Assembly (NCBI GenBank): GCA_019120235.1
Contig: DWVN01000098.1
Coordinates: forward strand, 1 to 21,282
Direction of reading: 5' to 3'
From: Dwaynesavagella gallinarum
Lineage (GTDB): Bacteria > Bacillota > Clostridia > Clostridiales > Clostridiaceae
Length of the DNA: 21,282 nt
Shown here: positions 14,941 to 21,282 of the stretch, piece by piece
How the letters are laid out: every line of letters starts with the position of its first letter
Numbering within the stretch: position 1 is the stretch's first letter
Program-made: the position numbers and the translations under genes
Notes under the pieces: generated by a model
Databases searched by the model: none
Seen by the model: only the letters and a program-made list of their open reading frames with translations
Told to the model about the DNA's origin: nothing

Positions 14941-15843
14941 ATGAATGAAAAATTGAAAGTTGGTGTATTGTATGGAGGGATATCTTCTGAAAGAGAAGTA
15001 TCTATAAACACAGGTAAACAAATAAGTGAGAATTTAAATAGAGACAAATATGAAGTAATTGAAATTGTTTTAAATGAAAAAAGAGATATATTTAAATGTG
15101 ATGGGTTGGATTTTGTTTTTATAGCACTTCACGGTAGTTTTGGAGAAGATGGTAGAGTGCAAAGTATACTTGAGAGTATGGATATAAAATATAATGGATG
15201 TGATTTTTTTACAAGTTCTATTTGTATGAATAAGTTTATTGTGAAAAATATTTTATCAAATTTCGGTATTAATATGGCAAAAGGAATTATTTTAAATAAA
15301 AATAATTTTGATTTATCAAATTTTGATTTAAAGTTTCCAGTTATAGTTAAACCAAACTCTGGAGGTTCAAGCTTAGGAGTATATTTATCTAAAAATTATA
15401 ATGAGCTTTTGGAACATGTAAAAATAGCTTTTGGTTATGATGACAATATTTTAGTTGAGGAGTTTATAGAGGGACAGGAAATAAGCTGTGGTATTTTAAA
15501 TGGTGAGGTTTTGCCTATATTTAAAATTACTACTCAAAATAGAGAATTTTTTAATTATGAATCAAAATATGACGATACAACAATTGAAGAGCCAGCACAT
15601 TTTTCAGAGGAACTTAATGCTAAGATAAAAGAAATAGCAATTAAATGTTATAATATTTTTTCCTGTAAGGTGTATTCAAGGATTGATTTTATAATTAAAG
15701 ATAATTTGCCATATTTTTTAGAGATAAATACTTTGCCAGGAATGACTACAGGAAGTTTATTTCCTAAAATGGCAAAAAGTATTGGAATAGAATTTCAAGA
15801 TTTATTAGATGTAATAATAAGTAGTTCATTTAATAATTTTTAA
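14941..15843 (+). CDS. ddl: D-alanine--D-alanine ligase
   Basis: This 300-residue ATP-grasp enzyme makes the D-Ala-D-Ala dipeptide for peptidoglycan. The N-terminus has the family start GVLYGGISSEREVSI. The ALHGSFGEDG motif, the ATP-binding KPNSGGSSLGV (Lys137) and the metal-binding IDFII...EINTLPGMT (Glu261) are intact. The loop FFNYESKYDD holds the Tyr typical of D-Ala rather than D-lactate ligases. AAAGGAG before the ATG at 14941 supports the start, 12 bases after nth. A terminator ends this operon. A VanW-family envelope protein follows in the next unit. Confidence 0.96.
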   Translation: MNEKLKVGVLYGGISSEREVSINTGKQISENLNRDKYEVIEIVLNEKRDIFKCDGLDFVFIALHGSFGEDGRVQSILESMDIKYNGCDFFTSSICMNKFIVKNILSNFGINMAKGIILNKNNFDLSNFDLKFPVIVKPNSGGSSLGVYLSKNYNELLEHVKIAFGYDDNILVEEFIEGQEISCGILNGEVLPIFKITTQNREFFNYESKYDDTTIEEPAHFSEELNAKIKEIAIKCYNIFSCKVYSRIDFIIKDNLPYFLEINTLPGMTTGSLFPKMAKSIGIEFQDLLDVIISSSFNNF

Positions 15844-15847
15844 ATTT

Positions 15848-15884
15848 AAAAGCACAAACTTGAAAAATAGTTTGTGCTTTTTTT
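15848..15884 (+). terminator. intrinsic terminator of the queG-plsC-nth-ddl operon
   Basis: AAAAGCACAAACT (15848-15860) pairs perfectly over 13 bases with AGTTTGTGCTTTT (15869-15881) across an eight-base loop, followed by T residues. Confidence 0.92.
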
Positions 15885-15902
15885 ATAGTATTATATATTT
15901 AT

Positions 15903-15932
15903 TTGTGATATTATTTTTAGCATATTTGTAAT
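15903..15932 (+). promoter_or_regulatory. possible sigma-A promoter of vanW
   Basis: TTGTGA (15903-15908), an 18-base spacer and TGTAAT (15927-15932) lie just after a terminator and 28 bases before the start codon. The match is partial, and the case rests on position. Confidence 0.35.
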
Positions 15933-15960
15933 TTAATTAAAAAATTTAGAGGTATAAATA

Positions 15961-17358
15961 ATGTATAAAGTTTCAAAAACGTATAAGAATTTGCGATTTG
16001 GTAGTAGATTTTTGACATTTATAGTTATGGGACTAATGATCGTGGGCATTATTTCTTTTATAAGTTTTTTAGATTTCAAGATTTCTAGTATTGTTAACGA
16101 TTGGGAAGATAAAGTTTATAAAGGAGTTACAATAAATAATTTAGATGTAAGTGGATTGAGTGAAAGTGCTCTTAAAGATTTTTTAGTAGAATCTTTTTCT
16201 CATAATCTTAGCGATGGTAATGTGGAATTTAGATTAGGAAATGAAAGTGTTGTTTTTTCGTATAGAGATTTAGGACTAACTTATGATTATGATAAAGCTA
16301 TAGAACAAGCCTTTAGTTTTTCAAAAAATTTTACCTATGGTGAAAAAATAAGTCAAATATTTAATCCAAGTAAAAAATTAAATATTAATCTTGTGGAAAA
16401 ATTTGATATAAATGAAAACATAGATGATGTATATAGAATACTTTCTGAAAAGTTTAATATTGATCCTGTGGATGCCAGTGTTTCTATTTTAGATGGACAA
16501 GTTGTTGTAAGTGAAAGTAGAAATGGGTTAGAGATTGATAAAGAGTCTTTAATTAAAATGGTAAATGATACAAGTCCGTCATCAGCCTCTAAAAATGGAA
16601 TAGAAGTTACGACTAAGTCTGTTGATCCTAAAATTTCTTCTGAAGTATTGGGAAAAATAAATGGTAAAATTTCTTCATATACAACAACTTATAAAAGTTC
16701 GTCAACAGAAAGGGCAACTAATGTTGAATTGTCTGCAAATTCTATAAATGGAACTATTTTAATGCCTGGAGAAAGTTTTAGTTTTAATAAAGTTGTTGGA
16801 CCTAGAACTAGAGAAAGAGGATACAAAGATGCTGCAATAATTGTTGGAAATGTTTATGAATCTGGACTTGGAGGAGGAATTTGTCAAACTTCTAGTACTT
16901 TGCATCAGGCAGTAATTAGAGCAGGTATAGTTCCTACTCAAAGGAGGAATCATACGCTTCCTACATCTTATATGCCTCTTGGATTTGATGCTGTTGTAGC
17001 TTGGGGAAGTTTAGATTATGTATTTAAAAATCCTTATAATTTTCCAATTTTAATTGATGTATCTACAGCAGGAAGAACTTTGACTATTTCAATATATGGT
17101 GATGTTACAGCGATAGATAAAACATATTCTGTTGTTGCTGAAACTTATGAATCAGTTCCTTACACAACAAAAACTATAAATGATAATACTCTTGCAAAAG
17201 GAAAACAAGTTGTTGAAAAAAATGGTGTTAATGGAACTAGAGTTAGAGTTTATATTGTAACTAAGGACAAATATACAGGAGAAGTTTTAGAAAAGAAGCA
17301 TATGTGGAATGACTATTATGTTCCTCAGCAAAAAGTTGTTAGAGTTGGAACGAAGTAA
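15961..17358 (+). CDS. VanW-family membrane-anchored wall protein
   Basis: This is a 465-residue protein with an N-terminal membrane anchor (about 18-40) and no clear cleavage site, then an extracellular region. Residues about 50-220 look like the peptidoglycan-binding PG_binding_4 type. The VanW domain runs from about 250 to 375, with MPGESFSFNKVVGPRTRERGY, the conserved GGGICQTSSTLHQA and NPYNFPILID. A beta-rich C-terminal end (about 385-465, VPYTTKTINDNTLAKGK) resembles a G5-like or similar adhesion fold. VanW was named from vancomycin operons, but the family is widespread in clostridia without resistance. Its role is unknown and probably concerns the cell wall. No VanHAX or VanRS genes are nearby. 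AGAGG supports the start. Confidence 0.9.
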   Translation: MYKVSKTYKNLRFGSRFLTFIVMGLMIVGIISFISFLDFKISSIVNDWEDKVYKGVTINNLDVSGLSESALKDFLVESFSHNLSDGNVEFRLGNESVVFSYRDLGLTYDYDKAIEQAFSFSKNFTYGEKISQIFNPSKKLNINLVEKFDINENIDDVYRILSEKFNIDPVDASVSILDGQVVVSESRNGLEIDKESLIKMVNDTSPSSASKNGIEVTTKSVDPKISSEVLGKINGKISSYTTTYKSSSTERATNVELSANSINGTILMPGESFSFNKVVGPRTRERGYKDAAIIVGNVYESGLGGGICQTSSTLHQAVIRAGIVPTQRRNHTLPTSYMPLGFDAVVAWGSLDYVFKNPYNFPILIDVSTAGRTLTISIYGDVTAIDKTYSVVAETYESVPYTTKTINDNTLAKGKQVVEKNGVNGTRVRVYIVTKDKYTGEVLEKKHMWNDYYVPQQKVVRVGTK

Positions 17359-17387
17359 ATTTTAAAAATAACTTTAAAATTTTATAA

Positions 17388-17430
17388 AAAAGGGTTATAT
17401 TTATTATAAATATAATCCTTTTATTTTTAT
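17388..17430 (+). terminator. intrinsic terminator of vanW
   Basis: AAAAGGGTTATATTTA (17388-17403) pairs with TAAATATAATCCTTTT (17407-17422), 16 pairs with one G-U and a three-base loop, followed by a T-rich tract. Confidence 0.85.
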
Positions 17431-17456
17431 ATAATTGGAGGACAGTATTATAAATT

Positions 17457-17927
17457 ATGTTTTTTAATATAGTATTATTTGAACCAGAAAAGCCTTTAAA
17501 TACTGGTAACATTGGGCGAACATGTGTTTTAACGAATTCAAAACTTCATTTAATAAAACCTTTTAATTTTTCTCTTGATGAAAAGGATGTTAAAAGAGCA
17601 GGTCTTGATTATTGGAAAGACGTAGATGTAACTGTGTATGAAAATTTTTATGATTTTTATAAGTTACATAAACACAATAATATATATATTTGCTCAACTA
17701 AAGCAAATAAATTTTACACTGACCCTTCATTTAAATATGGGGATTGTTTTTTATTTGGTAAGGAATCAAAAGGACTACCAGAGGAAATAATGAATATGGT
17801 AGAAGATGAATATAAAATAAGAGTTCCTATGATAAATACAACAACTAGATCTTTAAATGTAGCCAATACTGTAAATATCATATTATATGAGGCTCTACGA
17901 CAAGTTGGGTTTTTAAATATGAAGTAA
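17457..17927 (+). CDS. trmL: tRNA (cytidine(34)-2'-O)-methyltransferase TrmL
   Basis: This is a 156-residue stand-alone SPOUT methyltransferase of the TrmL/CspR type. It methylates the 2'-O of the wobble base of leucine tRNAs using S-adenosylmethionine. Family motifs are NIVLFEPEKPLNTGNIGRTC at the start, FGKESKGLP in the middle and RSLNVANTVNIILYEA, which forms the trefoil knot. GGAGG at 17437-17441 is about 15 bases from the ATG at 17457, which is long, but the upstream in-frame codon is a stop and the N-terminus fits the family. The gene directly follows the vanW terminator and is 13 bases before degV. Confidence 0.93.
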   Translation: MFFNIVLFEPEKPLNTGNIGRTCVLTNSKLHLIKPFNFSLDEKDVKRAGLDYWKDVDVTVYENFYDFYKLHKHNNIYICSTKANKFYTDPSFKYGDCFLFGKESKGLPEEIMNMVEDEYKIRVPMINTTTRSLNVANTVNIILYEALRQVGFLNMK

Positions 17928-17940
17928 ATTGGAGGGTAAA

Positions 17941-18777
17941 GTGGATAAAATAAAAATTATTACAGATAGCACCTGTGATTTACCTAAAAATATTGTTGAA
18001 GAATTTGGTATTGAAGTTATTCCTCTTTCAGTAAATATAAATTCAAAATCATATAAAGATGGTGTAGATATAACTTTTAATGAGCTTAATGAATTTATTT
18101 CTAAAACAGAAGATTTTCCAACTACATCACAGGTTAATCCAGATGTATTTAAAGATGTATATGAAAAGTATTTGGATAGAGGATATAAAGTCATTTCTAT
18201 TCATGTTTCCAATAAATTAAGTGCTACTTATCAGTCAGCATCTATTGCTAAAAATATTTTAGATACAAAAGATATAATTATATATGATAGTTTAAGTGTT
18301 TGTGCTGGATTAGGAATGATTGTGGAAGAAGCTGCTAATATGGTAAAGAGTGGATATTCGTTAAATGAAGTTTGTAGTAATATAGAAAAAGGAATCAATA
18401 ATATTAAGTGTTGTGTTATTATAAATAATTTAACTAATCTTGTAAGAGCTGGAAGAATAAGTAAAACAATAAGTACAATTGGTAGTATGTTAGGAATAAA
18501 ACCTGTTATTAGTGTTATAAATGGTGAATTAACTTTAGTTGATAGAGTTAGAGGAAAAAATAAATTATCTAATTATTTATTTAAATTTATGGAAGAAAAT
18601 GAAGTAGATGAGGATACTGAAATAAGGTTGGTTTATTCTAAAGAATCTATTTTTTTAGATGATTTGAGAAAATATTTAGATGATAGAGGTTATAAATACT
18701 CTGTTGTACACGTTGGATGTGTAGTTGGGGCGTATTCTGGTGAAAAATGTATAGGTGTTTTTATAAAGAAAAATTAG
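17941..18777 (+). CDS. DegV family fatty-acid-binding protein
   Basis: This is a 278-residue DegV-type protein. Members bind a fatty acid, and the FakB subset hands it to the kinase FakA. The N-terminal motif TDSTCDLP, the TSQVNPDVF block and SNKLSATYQSA are intact. NLVRAGRISK and GIKPVISVINGEL are the mid-domain signatures. An in-frame TTG at 17929 overlaps the Shine-Dalgarno site. GGAGG at 17931-17935 followed five bases later by GTG at 17941 is the better start. No fakA is visible in the window, so calling it FakB would be inference. It sits in the trmL-degV-trxB-trxA run. Confidence 0.92.
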   Translation: MDKIKIITDSTCDLPKNIVEEFGIEVIPLSVNINSKSYKDGVDITFNELNEFISKTEDFPTTSQVNPDVFKDVYEKYLDRGYKVISIHVSNKLSATYQSASIAKNILDTKDIIIYDSLSVCAGLGMIVEEAANMVKSGYSLNEVCSNIEKGINNIKCCVIINNLTNLVRAGRISKTISTIGSMLGIKPVISVINGELTLVDRVRGKNKLSNYLFKFMEENEVDEDTEIRLVYSKESIFLDDLRKYLDDRGYKYSVVHVGCVVGAYSGEKCIGVFIKKN

Positions 18778-18792
18778 AGGAGGATATAGTTT

Positions 18793-19707
18793 ATGGTTTA
18801 TGATGTTATAATTATAGGTGGAGGACCAGCTGGGCTTTCTGCTGGACTTTATGCAGGTAGAGGAAAGTTAAAAACACTTTTAATAGAAAAAGAAACTTTT
18901 GGAGGGCAAACTGCAACTACTCATGAAGTTGAAAATTATCCTGGAGTTTTAAAAGTAACTGGACCAGAATTATCCGAGATTATGAGAGAGCAAGTTGAAA
19001 ATTTTGGTGTAGATATTGTAAAAGAAGGTGTAGTTGAAGTTGATTTTAAGTCTGATATAAAAGTTGTTAAAACTTATGAAAATGAATTTAAGGCTAAAAC
19101 TGTTATTTTAGCTATGGGTGCAAAACCTAGACTTGCAGGATTTAAAAATGAAAATGAGTTTAGGAGTATGGGAGTATCTTATTGTGCTACTTGTGATGGA
19201 GCTTTTTTCGAAGGTCTTGATATTGCAGTTATAGGTGGAGGGGATTCTGCTATAACAGAAGCTTTATATCTTACAAGATTTGCAAAAACTATAAAGATAA
19301 TTCATAGAAGAAAGGAATTTAGAGCAGCAAAATCACTTGTAAAAAAAGCTGAGGATCATGAAAAAATAGAATTTATTTTAGATACTGTAGTTGAAGAAGC
19401 ACAAGGTGATGGGATTTTAGAAAAGCTTATATTAAGAAATGTTATTAATAATGAAAAAAGTGAATTGACTGTTTCAGGATGTTTTGTATTTGTAGGTCTT
19501 GATCCAATAAACGATATTATAAAAGATAAGATAGATTTAGATGATTTTGGTTATGTTATATCTGGTGAGGATATGAAAACTAATATTCCTGGAGTATTTG
19601 TTGCTGGTGATTTAAGACAAAAAAATCTAAGGCAAATTATAACTGCTGCTTCAGATGGAGCTATAGCTTCTATAATGGCAGAAAAATATTTGGAGAATTT
19701 GGATTAA
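18793..19707 (+). CDS. trxB: thioredoxin reductase (NADPH-type)
   Basis: This 304-residue flavoenzyme passes electrons from NADPH to thioredoxin. The FAD site GGGPAGLSAGLYAG is near residue 10. The redox pair is Cys131-Cys134 (CATC). The NADPH domain has GGGDSAITEA and the HRRKEFRA arginine motif, so it is of the NADPH-dependent class and not the ferredoxin-dependent variant known in some clostridia. GDLRQKNLRQIITAASDGAIA is the C-terminal FAD block. AGAGGAGG precedes the ATG. The thioredoxin gene follows after 26 bases. Confidence 0.95.
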   Translation: MVYDVIIIGGGPAGLSAGLYAGRGKLKTLLIEKETFGGQTATTHEVENYPGVLKVTGPELSEIMREQVENFGVDIVKEGVVEVDFKSDIKVVKTYENEFKAKTVILAMGAKPRLAGFKNENEFRSMGVSYCATCDGAFFEGLDIAVIGGGDSAITEALYLTRFAKTIKIIHRRKEFRAAKSLVKKAEDHEKIEFILDTVVEEAQGDGILEKLILRNVINNEKSELTVSGCFVFVGLDPINDIIKDKIDLDDFGYVISGEDMKTNIPGVFVAGDLRQKNLRQIITAASDGAIASIMAEKYLENLD

Positions 19708-19733
19708 GTTTTAATATGGAGGATGGAGAATAT

Positions 19734-20048
19734 ATGATATCTTTAAATAAAGAAAATTTTAAACAAGAGATAAGTGAAGGTGTTTCTTTCGTTGATTTTT
19801 GGGGAAATAATTGTCAAAAATGTTTACAATTTATGGATGGTATTGAACAGTTATCACAAAAATATAGTGAGAATATGAAATTTTTTAAATTTAATGTTGA
19901 TGAGGATAAAATGTTTTCTATAAAAGAAAAGGTTATGGGACTTCCAACTATTATAATTTATGAAAATGGTGTTCAAAAATCTAGACTTATGCCAAATAAT
20001 ATAAATTCTTTAAATGATATTGAAGAATTTATAAAGAAAAATATATAA
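19734..20048 (+). CDS. trxA: thioredoxin-like protein with NCQKC active site
   Basis: This is a 104-residue thioredoxin fold and the likely electron acceptor of the adjacent TrxB. The active site is Cys27-Gln-Lys-Cys30, preceded by WGNN, so the usual WCGPC is replaced and the Trp is four residues before the first Cys. The cis-proline lies in VMGLPTIIIY. This form resembles the clostridial thioredoxins found with glycine reductase, but no grd gene is in the window. An ATG at 19716 would add six residues that overlap the ribosome site. GGAGG (19718-19722) and GGAG (19725-19728) point to the ATG at 19734. A terminator follows directly. Confidence 0.88.
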   Translation: MISLNKENFKQEISEGVSFVDFWGNNCQKCLQFMDGIEQLSQKYSENMKFFKFNVDEDKMFSIKEKVMGLPTIIIYENGVQKSRLMPNNINSLNDIEEFIKKNI

Positions 20049-20053
20049 AAATT

Positions 20054-20082
20054 GGCTCTAATATTTTTAAAATATTAGAGCC
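20054..20082. terminator. bidirectional terminator between trxA and the glycosyltransferase
   Basis: GGCTCTAATATTTT (20054-20067) is followed after one base by its exact reverse complement (20069-20082). With a loop of three to five bases the stem has about 12 pairs. T-rich runs follow on both strands (TTAAATTTTTT to the right, AATTTTTATAT to the left). Confidence 0.88.
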
Positions 20083-21144
20083 TTAAATTTTTTCAATTAT
20101 TTTTAATGTTTGATTTGAAGTTTTTTTCCATGAAAAATTCTTTGAATGTTTTAAAGATTTTTGTTTTAAAAAATTTTGAAGATAATTATCATTTAAAATT
20201 AAATTTAGTTTTTCGTATATGTTTTCTGTATCGTAAGGATTTATATATATAGGAGCATCTTTTAATATTTCTGGAATTGATGTTAAGTTTGATGTTATAA
20301 CAGGAGTTCCGCATGCCATTGCTTCAAGTGGAGGAAGTCCAAATCCTTCATAAAATGATGGATATATAAAACAAGAAGCGTTATTATAAAAATATGGTAA
20401 ATGAGTTGTTTTTATAAAGTCAGTAAAGATTATGTTATTTGTTAAATTTAATTTTATAGATTTTTTTAAATAGGTTTCATATGATTTTCCTTTTGATCCA
20501 ACTATTAAAAGTTTAGTAGTTGGATTTTTTTTATATACTTTTGAAAATGCCTCAATTAAACCTAAAATATTTTTTCTTGGACTAAAGCTTCCCACATATA
20601 AAATATATTTAAAGTTAATTTTATAATTTTTAAATAGAAAATTTGAACAATATTTTTTGTTTAAAGGATGGTAAATTTTTGATGGAGCTAGATATGTTAC
20701 ATGTATTTTATTTTTATCTATGGAGAATGTTTTTGATATGTCATTTTTAGAAAAGTTTGAAACTGTTATTATTGCATCACTTTTTTCAAGAGTGTAAAGT
20801 ATAGTTTTGTTATAAATTTTCAAATAACTATTACTTACTGTTTCAGGTAATTTAGATGGGATTATATCATGAAGTGTAGTTATAATTTTTTTTGTATTCT
20901 TATAAGGTAAACCTATTCCGTTATGAGGATTTAAAAATATATCATAGTGTTTGTTTAAATTTATTGATGTGTTTGAAAAATCCCAAAATGATTTTGAATT
21001 TTTGTAATTTAATTTATTTGAATATATGTTAATTGAATGGAGCTTGTTTATTTTAAGTATATTTTTTATCAATTCATAGGAATAATTTCCAATTCCGCTT
21101 CCTTTATAAAAAAAAGCAGATCTTCCATCTATTGCTATATGCAT
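20083..21144 (-). CDS. GT4-type glycosyltransferase
   Basis: This is a 353-residue GT-B-fold glycosyltransferase of the group 1 (GT4) kind. The N-terminal acceptor domain has DGRSAFFYKGSGIGNYSYEL, and the central segment has TTLHDIIP and SDAIITVSNFSKNDI. The C-terminal sugar-nucleotide domain has YVGSFSPRKNILGLIEAF, then the E-x7-E motif in EGFGLPPLEAMACGTPVI. It probably adds a hexose from a nucleotide sugar to a polysaccharide or lipid carrier. Donor and acceptor cannot be read from the sequence. It stands alone with its own promoter and terminator. GAAAGG eight bases before the ATG supports the start. Confidence 0.93.
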   Translation of the reverse strand: MHIAIDGRSAFFYKGSGIGNYSYELIKNILKINKLHSINIYSNKLNYKNSKSFWDFSNTSINLNKHYDIFLNPHNGIGLPYKNTKKIITTLHDIIPSKLPETVSNSYLKIYNKTILYTLEKSDAIITVSNFSKNDISKTFSIDKNKIHVTYLAPSKIYHPLNKKYCSNFLFKNYKINFKYILYVGSFSPRKNILGLIEAFSKVYKKNPTTKLLIVGSKGKSYETYLKKSIKLNLTNNIIFTDFIKTTHLPYFYNNASCFIYPSFYEGFGLPPLEAMACGTPVITSNLTSIPEILKDAPIYINPYDTENIYEKLNLILNDNYLQNFLKQKSLKHSKNFSWKKTSNQTLKIIEKI

Positions 21145-21176
21145 TTTTAAGCCTTTCTTTTGAATTTTATAATTTT

Positions 21177-21205
21177 ATAATATTAAATTGTACTAAAATT
21201 GTTAA
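21177..21205 (-). promoter_or_regulatory. sigma-A promoter of the glycosyltransferase gene
   Basis: On the reverse strand TTAACA (21205-21200), a 17-base spacer and TATTAT (21182-21177) match the consensus at ten of twelve positions. The start codon is at 21144. Confidence 0.65.
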
Positions 21206-21227
21206 TGTAAATAATAATTTTTATGTT
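21199..21227 (+). promoter_or_regulatory. possible promoter of the gene starting at 21262
   Basis: TTGTTA (21199-21204), a 17-base spacer and TATGTT (21222-21227) lie 35 bases before the start codon. The -35 overlaps that of the divergent glycosyltransferase promoter. Confidence 0.3.
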
Positions 21228-21261
21228 ACAAACATATTGATATAAAGGAGGTGAAGGAGCT

Positions 21262-21282
21262 ATGATGAGAGAGTTTGAGATT
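21262..21282 (+). CDS. start of an unidentified gene running out of the window
   Basis: A near-perfect Shine-Dalgarno sequence AAAGGAGGTGA (21244-21254) and a second GGAG (21256-21259) precede ATGATG, followed by codons for REFEI at the window end. Seven residues do not identify a family. The beginning MREFEI is compatible with clostridial RluA-type pseudouridine synthases, but this is only a guess. Either ATG (21262 or 21265) could be used. The first ribosome site favours either, and the second is too close to both. Confidence 0.6.

Noticed and set aside
14773..15021. Reverse-strand frame across the nth-ddl junction
   Set aside because: It is antisense to two well-supported genes and carries no family signature.
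16759..16953. Reverse-strand serine-rich frame within vanW
   Set aside because: It is a shadow of the conserved VanW domain.
17913..18194. Reverse-strand frame within degV
   Set aside because: It is antisense to conserved DegV motifs with no ribosome site.
1..21282. CRISPR array, tRNA, rRNA, insertion sequence or prophage genes
   Set aside because: No spaced direct repeats, cloverleaf-like sequence, transposase or phage protein was seen on either strand. Long A/T runs are the only repetitive texture.

Overview
The window looks like chromosomal DNA from a very AT-rich, Gram-positive, flagellated, clostridium-like bacterium. By eye it is below 30% G+C. Strong AGGAGG-type ribosome sites, GTG and TTG starts, a ThiT thiamine transporter, the two-subunit iron-sulfur serine dehydratase, VanW and DegV all point to Firmicutes/Clostridia. 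Low-GC Clostridium or the segmented filamentous bacteria (Candidatus Arthromitus) would fit, but no rRNA or other marker here settles it. I saw no insertion sequence, phage gene, CRISPR array, tRNA or rRNA. The coding sequence is dense and mostly in housekeeping operons with clear intrinsic terminators.

Layout. 1-780 (-): 5' part of a gene for a secreted, extremely acidic protein, behind a sigma-28-like promoter. 861-3823: a DtxR/MntR-type metalloregulator (-) divergent from feoA-feoB (+), ferrous iron uptake. 3816-3983: two terminators in series. 4078-5920 (+): fliF and fliE, a detached piece of the flagellar basal-body operon. 5926-6751 (+): consensus promoter, TPP riboswitch, terminator and thiT. 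6783-8983 (-): class II fructose-bisphosphate aldolase with an unusual cysteine tail, then a DUF4363-like/YetF (DUF421) membrane pair. 9087-11133 (+): sdaAB-sdaAA and an unrecognised cysteine-rich protein. 11227-15843 (+): a PRC-barrel/MgtE_N/CBS soluble protein, then queG-plsC-nth-ddl. 15961-20048 (+): vanW, then trmL-degV-trxB-trxA. 20083-21144 (-): a GT4-type glycosyltransferase divergent from a gene that begins at 21262 and leaves the window.

How the genes work together. Metal uptake and its regulator form one module. Thiamine uptake is under direct TPP control. Serine catabolism to pyruvate and the aldolase serve fermentative carbon metabolism. Ddl, VanW, PlsC, YetF and the glycosyltransferase concern the cell envelope. 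QueG and TrmL modify tRNA, Nth repairs DNA, and TrxB/TrxA keep thiols reduced. I do not see a complete new multi-gene system. The points most worth following are the sigma-28-like promoter on the acidic exported protein, the cysteine tail of the aldolase, the layout that places fliFE directly upstream of a TPP riboswitch terminator, and the 138-residue cysteine-rich orphan behind sdaAA. Several starts were moved to internal codons because the Shine-Dalgarno site dictates it (fliE, thiT, queG, nth, degV, trxA).
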